From: Chloroflexia bacterium
Lineage (GTDB): Bacteria; Chloroflexota; Chloroflexia; QHBQ01; JADMIH01
Length of the DNA: 19,523 bases
Assembly (NCBI GenBank): GCA_025927935.1
Contig: JAICKM010000030.1
Span: 1-19,523 of the forward strand
Direction of reading: 5' to 3'
Shown: positions 1 to 5,808 of the stretch, piece after piece
Numbering within the stretch: the first letter of the stretch is position 1
How the letters are laid out: each line of letters opens with the position of its first letter
Notes under the pieces: generated by a model
What the model was told of the DNA's origin: nothing
What the model saw: the letters and a program-made list of their open reading frames with translations, nothing else
The model's database searches: none
Made by a program: the position numbers and the translations under genes

Positions 1-2
1 AG

Positions 3-317
3 GTGCAAGCCGGCACGTTGCAGGCGGCGCCGGGAGTCGTCCACTACGCGGTCCCGCCGCGCGACTGGTGGAACGACGTGGTGTTCGCTTGAAAGACGAT
101 GCTACTCTTCCGGTCGGAAGAACACGTCGATCGCTGGTGCCGGCAGTGGCGACAACCGCGCGGCGCCATTCTCACGCTGGAGCAACAATGGCGCCTGGCC
201 CAAGCCTGGTATGCGGATCGGCTCGCGTTTGACTGGCGGCGCAAAACCCCGGACGAAGTAGCGGCGCTCTGGGCCGAGTTAGACTTTAGGTCGGCGTTCT
301 GGGAACTACCGCCGTAA
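3..317 (+). CDS. MerB-like organomercurial (alkylmercury) lyase, C-terminal part, candidate selenoprotein with in-frame TGA
   Basis: The gene enters from the left edge, so the N-terminus is missing. Frame 3 reads to a TGA at 90-92 and continues in the same frame to TAA at 315-317. Across the TGA (U) the protein reads FAUKTMLLFRSEEHVDRWC, then an ILTLEQQWRLAQAWYADRL stretch and a DWRR...FW ending. From memory this matches the C-terminal part of actinobacterial/Chloroflexi alkylmercury lyase-family proteins. An ungapped alignment with plasmid MerB (SFCCHVHFFAS) puts U on Cys159, one of the two catalytic cysteines (Cys96, Cys159) that break the C-Hg bond. Both sides of the TGA look conserved, which favours recoding over decay. 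A hairpin with a GGTC loop sits 19 nt behind the TGA. The alternative is a recent nonsense mutation. Family assignment is fairly secure; selenocysteine is inferred. Confidence 0.62.
93..120 (+). promoter_or_regulatory. Candidate bacterial SECIS element in the MerB-like gene
   Basis: Directly behind the in-frame TGA (90-92), CTTCC (107-111) pairs with GGAAG (116-120) around a GGTC loop (112-115). The loop begins 19 nt after the TGA; in the formate dehydrogenase of this window the GGTCT loop begins 18 nt after it. Bacterial SECIS elements are short hairpins with conserved G/U in the apical loop at about this distance, read by SelB. Caution: the same bases encode FRSEE, a stretch that may be conserved at protein level, so the hairpin could be incidental. 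Confidence 0.45.
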
Positions 318-380
318 GCAACCGTCGCGGCAGCGCGGCTACCCGGCGAGTAGGCGACCACCGCGCTTTTGCGCTGTAGA

Positions 381-406
381 GGCCGGTTTGAACCCGGCCT
401 GCCCAC
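381..406. repeat. Copy of the GGCCGGTTTGAAACCGG palindromic repeat family
   Basis: GGCCGGTTTGAACCCGGCC lies between two convergent genes (MerB-like and YcaQ-related) and is followed by TGCCCAC. It matches, with few changes, two copies about 16 kb away near 16604 and 16646. The unit is an inverted repeat that folds into a short hairpin. This copy is slightly degenerate. Confidence 0.6.
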
Positions 407-438
407 TCGTCAGGATTGCTGTCATGGCCTACGCGCCC

Positions 439-1413
439 TCAGAGGCCGTGCCGCGGGCCAAGCGCCAGCCAGATCGGGGCGGCGGGGATGTCCTTCAACT
501 TGCGGCTGCGCGGCTTGTTGAGCGCGGCGGGCAGGTCGGGGATGGCGACTTCGCGCAGGCGGCCTGTCGCCAGCAGTTCGTCCACGGTGCGGCGCAGCGT
601 CCCGGCTTCCCAGCCGAACAGCGACTGGAGTCCGGCGACCGGCGCGGCGGCCACATTGTCGAGATAGCGCACCACTAACTGCTGCCGCGCCTGGCGGGTG
701 GTGAGACCGCGCGCCCGCTCGGCCACATCGGGGTAGCGGCGCAGCAGCAGGTCGTAGACATAGCAGTACTTCCAGCGGTTGTCCTCGGCGGTGCCGCACT
801 TGACGATCTTCAGGTCTTGCTGGAGTTCCGCAACCGCGCGCTCGAAGCGCCGGGCGGTCTCGCCGCCGCCGAACAGGCCCGACATCTTGCGCATCGCGTT
901 GGTGGACAGTGCGCCGTTCTCCAGCAACACCTCGTACACCGCCTTGGCTTCGACGCTCATGCGCCCGTCGGCGAATTGCTGGCGGTAGTCGTCGAGTTCG
1001 CCGTAGTTCTCGGAGAGCGCGTAGAAGGCGGGCAACAGGGCCAGCGCGACAAACATCGGCTTGCCGCGCAGCAGCTTGCCGTACCAGACCTCCTTGCGCG
1101 CGGGCAGGCTGTCCTTCCAACTCCAGGCCAGGCTCAGCGCGTGATCATGGTGGTGCTTGGGAATAGCGCGCGGCTTGCCGTTGATCGCTTCCCAGAGCGT
1201 CGGCAATTCCGCGCCGGGCGCCGAGAAGAGGAAGCAGAAGCCGACCTCGTCGATAAAGCGGCGGGCGTCGGCCTCGGAGCGCAGGCGCAGGTCGGCCTGG
1301 TGATGGTAGCGGCGCGTGCGCCAGTCGCGCACCTCGGCCCAACTCAGTGTGCCGGGAGCCGGCGGTGCCGCGCTTATAGGTGGTTCAGCAGGCGTCTGCA
1401 AGGTCTTGATCAT
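439..1413 (-). CDS. YcaQ/AlkZ-related winged-helix protein
   Basis: A 324-residue protein starting at ATG 1413. The N-terminal third has a WRTRRYHHQ segment and FLFSAPGAELPTLWEAINGK; the middle has WYGKLLRGKP followed by a helix-rich region, and the C-terminal half resembles tandem winged-helix folds. The overall pattern recalls AlkZ-related proteins of the YcaQ (HTH_42) superfamily, whose characterised members are DNA glycosylases that unhook interstrand crosslinks. I do not see a clear catalytic Gln-x-Gln motif, so enzymatic activity is not claimed. No strong Shine-Dalgarno sequence precedes the ATG (only AAAGGAT about 13 nt upstream). It is monocistronic and convergent with the MerB-like gene, and divergent from tRNA-Asp. 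Coding is well supported; the function is tentative. Confidence 0.6.
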   Translation of the reverse strand: MIKTLQTPAEPPISAAPPAPGTLSWAEVRDWRTRRYHHQADLRLRSEADARRFIDEVGFCFLFSAPGAELPTLWEAINGKPRAIPKHHHDHALSLAWSWKDSLPARKEVWYGKLLRGKPMFVALALLPAFYALSENYGELDDYRQQFADGRMSVEAKAVYEVLLENGALSTNAMRKMSGLFGGGETARRFERAVAELQQDLKIVKCGTAEDNRWKYCYVYDLLLRRYPDVAERARGLTTRQARQQLVVRYLDNVAAAPVAGLQSLFGWEAGTLRRTVDELLATGRLREVAIPDLPAALNKPRSRKLKDIPAAPIWLALGPRHGL

Positions 1414-1458
1414 AGGGATAGCAGTATCCTTTGCTGGATGCTATGCGACAGACAGCAA

Positions 1459-1476
1459 GTTCGATCTAAGGCGAAC
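1459..1476. promoter_or_regulatory. Inverted repeat GTTCG-N8-CGAAC, possible operator
   Basis: A perfect 5-bp inverted repeat with an 8-nt spacer lies about 46 nt upstream of the YcaQ-related start and upstream of the tRNA promoter. Half-sites of this kind occur in LexA operators, but those have CGAAC-N4-GTTCG, the opposite arrangement. It could bind a regulator of the repair-like gene; chance is a real alternative. Confidence 0.22.
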
Positions 1477-1528
1477 ATATATGCGACTATTGTACCGAAA
1501 AACAGCGGCGAACGCCAACCGTGCGATC

Positions 1529-1557
1529 TTGACACTCGCGGGCAAATATGCTATGAT
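1529..1557 (+). promoter_or_regulatory. Sigma-70-type promoter of tRNA-Asp
   Basis: TTGACA (1529-1534), a 17-nt spacer and TATGAT (1552-1557). This predicts transcription starting near 1564, about 12 nt before the tRNA. Both boxes are near consensus, as expected for a stable-RNA gene. Confidence 0.85.
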
Positions 1558-1575
1558 ACTGCCGCAAGCGTTCCT

Positions 1576-1649
1576 GGAGGCGTGGTGTAGCGGCCTAACA
1601 TGCAGCCCTGTCAAGGCTGAGATCGCGGGTTCGAATCCCGTCGCTTCCG
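1576..1649 (+). tRNA. tRNA-Asp (anticodon GTC)
   Basis: The acceptor stem pairs GGAGGCG (1576-1582) with CGCTTCC (1642-1648), with one G-T wobble, and the discriminator is G1649, as usual for tRNA-Asp. The anticodon arm is CAGCC-CTGTCAA-GGCTG, with GTC at 1610-1612. The T arm contains GCGGG-TTCGAAT-CCCGT. CCA is not encoded (CCC follows). A near-consensus promoter precedes it and an intrinsic terminator follows. Confidence 0.97.
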
Positions 1650-1657
1650 CCCCGATG

Positions 1658-1687
1658 ACCCCGACCGTGTTCCGGTCGGGGTTTTTG
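1658..1687 (+). terminator. Rho-independent terminator of tRNA-Asp
   Basis: ACCCCGACC (1658-1666) pairs with GGTCGGGGT (1674-1682), followed by a T-rich tract (TTTTTGTTT). It lies 8 nt behind the tRNA 3' end. Confidence 0.9.
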
Positions 1688-1794
1688 TTTGCCCGGCGAG
1701 CGGCGGGTGCAAACCAAAGGCGCCGCGGTCGTTATGCGCGGAGGGGCCGGGTTGAAATTGGCGCGGCGTGCCAGGTAAATTGTCCGGTGGACTA

Positions 1795-2757
1795 CTAACC
1801 CACGCGCGGGTCCAGCGCGTCGCGTAGCCCGTCGCTGATGAACACGAAGGCGAGCGAGATGATGGTCATGCACACCGCCGGGGGCCAGACCACGTTGATG
1901 GAGACATCCCGGTACAGATCCTGGGCGGCGATCATGCCGCCCCAGGTGGGATACGGCAGCCGGGCGCTGACCCCCATGAACTCCAGGATGATTTCCGTGA
2001 CGATAAAGAGGGGAATGGATAAGGCGGCGGTCGTGATCAGCGGCCCGGCCATATTGGGCAGCAGGTAGTGCAGCATAATGCGTGAGGGTGACATACCGAC
2101 CGCCCGCGCCGCCACAACAAACTCCTGCTCTTTCAGGGCCAGCGCCTGCCCGCGCACCAGCCGGGCAAGGGTGACCCAGCCGGTCAGGGCGAGGGCCAGG
2201 AAGACCGGCAGCATACCTTGCAGCGGCTCCGCGAGGGGCGTGGGGCGCAGGATAAACGCGACCAGGATCACGAGCAGGAGCTGCGGGATGGCGTAAACCG
2301 TGTCGGTCAGGCGCATCAGCCATTGGTCCACCCGGCCACCGAGGTAGCCCGCCGCCAGGCCCACCCCCACCCCGAACGGCAGGGTGAACAGCAGCGGAAT
2401 GAACCCGGTGGGAATCGAGATGCGCGAGGCATAGATGACCCGGCTTAAGGTGTCGCGGCCCAGCGTGTCGGTGCCGAGCCAGTAGCCGGGCTTGCCGCTG
2501 GTGAGGGGATCGCCGGTCTGGACCCAGATGGGCGGCAGGTCCAGGCCCCCGTTGCCGCGATCCGGGCGGGCGCGACTCTGGAAGTCGTAGGGATGCGGCG
2601 CCACCTGCGGGGCGAAAACGGCGACGAGCACGAAGCCCAGCATGACGGCGATGGACAGCACCGCGAGCTTGTTGCGCAGTAGCCGGATGAGGGCGCCGCG
2701 CCACACGCTGCGGCCCGGCGCCCGGATTATTGCTGCGTCTGAAGCTGTCTCTGCCAT
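1795..2757 (-). CDS. ABC transporter permease, DppC/OppC type
   Basis: An inner-membrane permease of the oligopeptide/dipeptide class (320 aa from the chosen start). The first transmembrane helix is RNKLAVLSIAVMLGFVLVAV, followed by GTDTLGRDTLSRVIYASRIS, a hallmark of DppC-type proteins. The cytoplasmic coupling (EAA-type) loop is EFVVAARAVGMSPSRIMLHY, and the end is FVFISDGLRDALDPRV. I place the start at ATG 2755-2757 because GGAGG lies just before it on the minus strand (CCTCC at 2761-2765), although the spacing is tight; an in-frame start 13 codons upstream lacks such a site. No DppB, ATPase or binding-protein gene is adjacent: upstream is a 270-bp gap and downstream is the tRNA. It must therefore work with subunits encoded elsewhere, or be a remnant of a split operon. 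The substrate cannot be deduced. Confidence 0.88.
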   Translation of the reverse strand: MAETASDAAIIRAPGRSVWRGALIRLLRNKLAVLSIAVMLGFVLVAVFAPQVAPHPYDFQSRARPDRGNGGLDLPPIWVQTGDPLTSGKPGYWLGTDTLGRDTLSRVIYASRISIPTGFIPLLFTLPFGVGVGLAAGYLGGRVDQWLMRLTDTVYAIPQLLLVILVAFILRPTPLAEPLQGMLPVFLALALTGWVTLARLVRGQALALKEQEFVVAARAVGMSPSRIMLHYLLPNMAGPLITTAALSIPLFIVTEIILEFMGVSARLPYPTWGGMIAAQDLYRDVSINVVWPPAVCMTIISLAFVFISDGLRDALDPRVG

Positions 2758-2959
2758 AGACCTCCGTGGGGGATCGATGCGTCTGGATTTCCGCAATGCC
2801 TGCGGTGAGTCGAAGCCATCCTAATAGTACAGGTGCGATGTCGATAGGGTTCAGACGGGACCGAGGTTGCGATCGGTCGCGTCTAACAACCTACAGCGCC
2901 GCCTGGCCCGCGATAATCGCAACGATCACTCGATACCGCGGGCCACTGTGGAGGCAGAT

Positions 2960-2993
2960 AAAAGCGTGTACTCCCTATGGAGTACACGCTTTT
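2960..2993 (-). terminator. Strong hairpin terminator of the lipoprotein gene
   Basis: A perfect 15-bp inverted repeat (arms 2960-2974 and 2979-2993) with a 4-nt loop, A-rich at one end and T-rich at the other, so it can act in both directions. It lies about 36 nt downstream of the minus-strand gene ending at 3029. It also separates that gene from the DppC-like permease. Confidence 0.8.
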
Positions 2994-3028
2994 CGCCGTA
3001 GTAGTGCAAGAAGATCAGGCGCCGCAGG

Positions 3029-3694
3029 CTACGGAGTCGCGGTGGCCGCAGCACCCGCCGCCGGGGTAGTGCCCGCGGCACCGCCCGCTTCCGGCGTAAT
3101 GACGTTGATCACCCAGGTATCGCCGTCCTTGTTAAGGCTGAAGATACGCACCTGCGGGCCGGCGGCGTAGTTCAGGGTGGCGCGCACCGTGGCGCCCGTG
3201 CCCGCATCATTCATCACCGGCGCCTCAGTCTGGAACGACTGATACATGTTCTGGATGCCCATGATGGCGGCAATGGTCTTACCGCTATCGAGCCGCAATT
3301 GCAGCAGGCTGCTCAGGTACTGCCGGCCGGCCGAGCCGTCGGGCTGCGTTTGCAGGGAGCTAAGGAAGCCGTCAACCGCGGCTTTCGGATCAGTGGCGGC
3401 GGCAGGCGTGCCCTCGCCGGTTGCCGGAGTGGTGGCGCCGGCGGCGGGAGTCGTGGCGCCGCTTGCGGCAGTCGTCGCGGTGGCAAGGGGCGGCGTGGCG
3501 GTTTCAGCGGCCACCGCGGTCGTCGGAGTGTCAGCGGCCATCGCGGTGGTGGGGGTGGCGGCGGCGGCGGAGGTCGCGGCGACGGTCGCGGTGGGGGCGA
3601 CCGCAGGGGTACTGGTGGCCTCCGTCCCGCCGCAGCCGGTCAGCGCGACGGCACTCAGCAGGCCCAGTCCTAGAACTACATTCCGAAGTTTCAC
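3029..3694 (-). CDS. Thr/Ala/Pro-rich lipoprotein of unknown function
   Basis: Translation most likely starts at GTG 3692-3694, because AGGAGG (CCTCCT at 3702-3707 on the plus strand) lies 7 nt upstream; this gives 221 residues. A short hydrophobic signal ends in the lipobox LTGC (Cys21), so the mature protein should be lipid-anchored outside the membrane. Residues about 23-110 are a low-complexity Thr/Ala/Pro linker, common in surface lipoproteins. Residues about 110-200 form a compact domain (AAVDGFLSSLQ, then RATLNYAAGPQVRIF and GDTWVINVI) resembling NTF2/DUF4878-like folds. A second Ala/Gly/Thr/Pro tail ends the protein. A strong terminator follows. The function is unknown; export and anchoring are well supported. 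Confidence 0.8.
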   Translation of the reverse strand: MKLRNVVLGLGLLSAVALTGCGGTEATSTPAVAPTATVAATSAAAATPTTAMAADTPTTAVAAETATPPLATATTAASGATTPAAGATTPATGEGTPAAATDPKAAVDGFLSSLQTQPDGSAGRQYLSSLLQLRLDSGKTIAAIMGIQNMYQSFQTEAPVMNDAGTGATVRATLNYAAGPQVRIFSLNKDGDTWVINVITPEAGGAAGTTPAAGAAATATP

Positions 3695-3707
3695 AACATT
3701 TCCTCCT

Positions 3708-4010
3708 AGAGTATCTGCGCGTGAACGTGGTTTCAGCACGCGAATTTCTTTTTAGCAAACCAATTCTAACAATCGCTATAGGCCCTTACAAGGGTAATCC
3801 GGCCCAATTACCCCGGTTCTTTGTCCTAGAGCAATATCCGCCGAAAGGCGGAGACTACTATCGCAACTGCAAATGCCTCTTTGCGTTATGGCGGACTGAG
3901 CTGATAGTTGTAATAATACAATTGCAGAGCTTCTCCGGTTCAAAGATAAGAAAACTTTAATCTATTTCATGTTGTCTGTATTATAAACAAGTGAGTTTTC
4001 CGCCGGCAGC
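3708..4010. other. AT-richer intergenic region with several hairpins, leader of the lipoprotein gene
   Basis: No convincing gene is seen here. The region is clearly less GC-rich than its surroundings. On the minus strand, the sense of the downstream lipoprotein gene, it holds TATAAT at 3980-3985 without a good -35 box. It then has an outer stem (3858-3862 with 3903-3907) enclosing CGCAA/TTGCG (3862-3866 with 3881-3885), a TCCGCC/GGCGGA hairpin (3837-3842 with 3847-3852), and a GGTAAT/ATTACC pair near 3793-3812. This could be a structured 5' leader; it matches no riboswitch class I know. Confidence 0.4.
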
Positions 4011-4049
4011 AAAACGGGGGAGGCACATTGAATGTGCCTCCCCCGTTTT
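4011..4049 (-). terminator. Long perfect inverted repeat acting as terminator
   Basis: Arms 4011-4029 and 4031-4049 are perfectly complementary over 19 bp around a single central base, so the hairpin loop itself must open a few pairs. One end is AAAAC and the other GTTTT, which gives a U-run in either direction. It sits 27 nt behind the minus-strand gene ending at 4076. Confidence 0.8.
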
Positions 4050-4075
4050 GCCCATGGAGTCCCGCGACGCATCGC

Positions 4076-4654
4076 CTAGCGCACGCGATCCGATTTCAAG
4101 AGCGCGCCCGCGGTCATTGCGCCAAACAGGACGGCGAACAGACCCAGCAGCACGAACACCCCCGCGTCGGTGGCCGCCACCGGGGCCGGAGGGGCCTCGG
4201 CCAGGTCCTCGACGTTGCCGGTCACGCGCGCAATGCGCCAGACACCGTTCTCGTCCACCAGGCTATAGACAAAGGTGTTGGTGCCCGCCGGATAGGGGCT
4301 GATCAGCCCCGGTATCAGGTCCACCTGCGCCGTCATATATAGGTGTTCGGCGCTGCTGTCCGCGCGAACAATCCGGACGTTGCCGGCCTGTTGCACGTTG
4401 CTCCACTGGGTCAGGGCGAATTGCTCATAGCCGTGATCCTGGCGATAGGCCGTGGCGAATTGCGCGTAGGCCGCCGGGTAGTCGTGGCGCTCGATGGCAG
4501 CCCAGTAGTTATAGACGGTCTGCGCGGCGGTGGGGATGGACGCGGCCTGCGCCATTCCCGGCGTCGCCGGCAAGCCCAGGCCCAGCAGCAGCACAGCCAC
4601 TGTGCCCAGCAGCGGGCGCAGCTCACGACTAATCCATTGTCGATTCCTGTTCAT
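4076..4654 (-). CDS. Exported, C-terminally membrane-anchored protein, NTF2-like
   Basis: A 192-residue protein starting at ATG 4654, with a purine-rich GGGGATGGG region upstream. Residues 1-37 form a signal peptide: Arg-rich n-region, hydrophobic core LLGTVAVLLLGLGL, and cleavage probable near AQA-AS. Residues about 40-145 (TVYNYWAAIERHDYPAAYAQFA, then FVYSLVDENGVWRIARV) resemble an NTF2-like domain, a fold used for small-molecule binding or as a structural module. A Pro/Ala stretch is followed by a hydrophobic helix (VFVLLGLFAVLFGAMTAGAL) and a basic tail, giving a C-terminal anchor. It is transcribed away from the thiamine-precursor operon with a divergent intergenic region. The function is unknown. 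Confidence 0.75.
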   Translation of the reverse strand: MNRNRQWISRELRPLLGTVAVLLLGLGLPATPGMAQAASIPTAAQTVYNYWAAIERHDYPAAYAQFATAYRQDHGYEQFALTQWSNVQQAGNVRIVRADSSAEHLYMTAQVDLIPGLISPYPAGTNTFVYSLVDENGVWRIARVTGNVEDLAEAPPAPVAATDAGVFVLLGLFAVLFGAMTAGALLKSDRVR

Positions 4655-4735
4655 ACGCTACCCATCCCCTTTTCTATGCTCAATTACACCTTATCTACGA
4701 ACCGAACGCATCAAGCGTTGCAGCCTACCGCGCAT

Positions 4736-4763
4736 TTGACAGCGGCGGGCCGGTTGTGATACA
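4736..4763 (+). promoter_or_regulatory. Promoter of the TPP-riboswitch operon
   Basis: TTGACA at 4736-4741, a 16-nt spacer and GATACA at 4758-4763, preceded by TGT as an extended -10 element. The predicted start near 4770 lies about 35 nt upstream of the riboswitch core. Confidence 0.65.
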
Positions 4764-4802
4764 GTAATCAGTGGACCGGCTTGTGCCGGGCCAACGCAAT
4801 AA

Positions 4803-4890
4803 CGCGGGAGCCTGCGCGTGAGCAGGCTGAGAGGTTGGCTAAGGCGCCACGACCGCTTGAACCTGATCTGGGTAATGCCAGCGAAGGGAG
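4803..4890 (+). promoter_or_regulatory. TPP (thiamine pyrophosphate) riboswitch, THI element
   Basis: The conserved THI-box pieces occur in order: GGGAGCCTG near 4805, GCTGAGAGG near 4826, CTTGAACCTGATCTGGGTAA near 4856-4875, then TGCCAGCGAAGGGAG. This class binds TPP and lowers expression of thiamine synthesis and transport genes. Here it precedes a transport operon whose binding protein is of the thiamine-precursor (NMT1/THI5-like) family, which agrees. A GC-rich terminator lies 28 nt downstream, so control is probably by premature termination. Confidence 0.96.
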
Positions 4891-4918
4891 CTTAGCAGTC
4901 AGATGCACAGCTTTCGGC

Positions 4919-4950
4919 GGGCGCTGGGTCACACCAGCGCCCATTTGTTT
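4919..4950 (+). terminator. Riboswitch expression platform: intrinsic terminator
   Basis: GGGCGCTGG (4919-4927) pairs with CCAGCGCCC (4934-4942) around a 6-nt loop, followed by ATTTGTTT. It lies between the TPP aptamer and the ATPase gene, whose probable ATG (4951) follows the T-tract at once. TPP binding would favour this hairpin. Confidence 0.8.
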
Positions 4951-5808
4951 ATGCCCCCACCGGGGGCCGTCCCCGATTCCGGCCCGGCGGGGCCGGCGGA
5001 TGCGCCCCTGGGCGTGCGCATCGACCACCTGAGCAAGAGCTTCGCGCAGGGCGACACGGCCTTGCGCGTGCTGGACGACATCACGCTCGATGTGCCGCCG
5101 GGCAGCTTTATCAGCCTGCTGGGGCCGTCGGGGTCCGGCAAGTCGACTCTGCTCGGCATCGTGGCCGGGCTGGATGCAGCCAGCGCGGGGTCGGTCACGC
5201 TCTACACCGCCGATGGGCCGGTGGCGGGGCCGCGCCTGGGCCGCGTGGGCTACATGCCGCAGCGGGACCTGCTGCTGCCCTGGCGCACCGCGCTGGGCAA
5301 CGCGGTGGCGGGCCTCGAAGTGCGCGGCGTCCCGGCAGCGGAGGCAGAAGCGGCGGCGCTGCGCCTCTTCGCCGAGTTCGGGTTGACGGGCTTCGCGGCG
5401 AGTTATCCCCATGCCCTCTCCGGCGGCATGCGCCAGCGCGTCTCCTTTGCCCGTTCGGCCCTCGCGGCGCGCGGCCTCATGCTGCTGGACGAACCCTTCG
5501 GCGCGCTCGACGCCCTCACCCGCGCCGCCATGCAGGAATGGCTGCTCGCCGTCTGGACCCGGCTGCGCGCGACCATCATCCTGGTGACTCACGATGTGGA
5601 CGAGGCGGTCCTGCTGTCGGACCGGGTCTACGTGCTGACGCCGCGCCCGGCGCGCATCGCGGCCACGGCGGAAGTCGCGATCCCGCGCCCGCGCTCGCTC
5701 GACAGCATGGCCGGGCCGGAGTTCAACCGCTGCAAGAGCGAACTGCTGGCGGCGTTGCGGGCGGCGGGCGGCTTGCCGGGCGCCGCGGTGCAAGAGCCGG
5801 CGCGATGA
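4951..5808 (+). CDS. thiZ: ABC transporter ATPase, ThiZ-like (thiamine precursor uptake)
   Basis: The ATP-hydrolysing subunit of an importer of the nitrate/taurine/thiamine-precursor class, 285 aa from ATG 4951. Walker A is GPSGSGKST (58-66), the Q-loop is MPQRD (Gln104), the signature LSGGMRQ (156-162), Walker B LMLLDEP (176-182) with a D-loop GALD, and the switch His214. I prefer 4951 over the in-frame ATG at 4903 because the 4903 version would be translated through the riboswitch terminator; however, 4951 has no visible Shine-Dalgarno sequence, whereas 4903 has GGGAG about 12 nt upstream. Residues 1-20 are Pro/Gly-rich and probably not part of the fold. The stop overlaps the permease start (ATGA), indicating translational coupling. 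The TPP riboswitch upstream assigns the thiamine context. Confidence 0.9.
   Translation: MPPPGAVPDSGPAGPADAPLGVRIDHLSKSFAQGDTALRVLDDITLDVPPGSFISLLGPSGSGKSTLLGIVAGLDAASAGSVTLYTADGPVAGPRLGRVGYMPQRDLLLPWRTALGNAVAGLEVRGVPAAEAEAAALRLFAEFGLTGFAASYPHALSGGMRQRVSFARSALAARGLMLLDEPFGALDALTRAAMQEWLLAVWTRLRATIILVTHDVDEAVLLSDRVYVLTPRPARIAATAEVAIPRPRSLDSMAGPEFNRCKSELLAALRAAGGLPGAAVQEPAR

Noticed and set aside
90..92. TGA as a tryptophan codon (alternative genetic code)
   Set aside because: TGA clearly terminates many genes here, for example the ThiZ-like ATPase at 5806-5808 and the LysE gene at 8848.
1459..1476. LexA operator
   Set aside because: The half-sites are in the reverse arrangement and the spacer is 8, not 4, nt. 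It is kept only as a weak unspecified operator.
1576..1649. tRNA-Asp as an integration (att) site
   Set aside because: No integrase, no direct repeat of the tRNA 3' end and no prophage or island genes are seen nearby.
3830..3910. Possible GEMM-type cyclic di-GMP riboswitch
   Set aside because: A GAAA-capped stem and GCAA pieces recall it, but the conserved GGGACGCAAAGCC and tetraloop-receptor segments are missing on both strands.
3246..3960. Long plus-strand frames opposite the lipoprotein
   Set aside because: They are Gly/Arg/Val-rich shadows of the Thr/Ala/Pro-rich linker. The minus strand has a lipobox, an AGGAGG site and a terminator.
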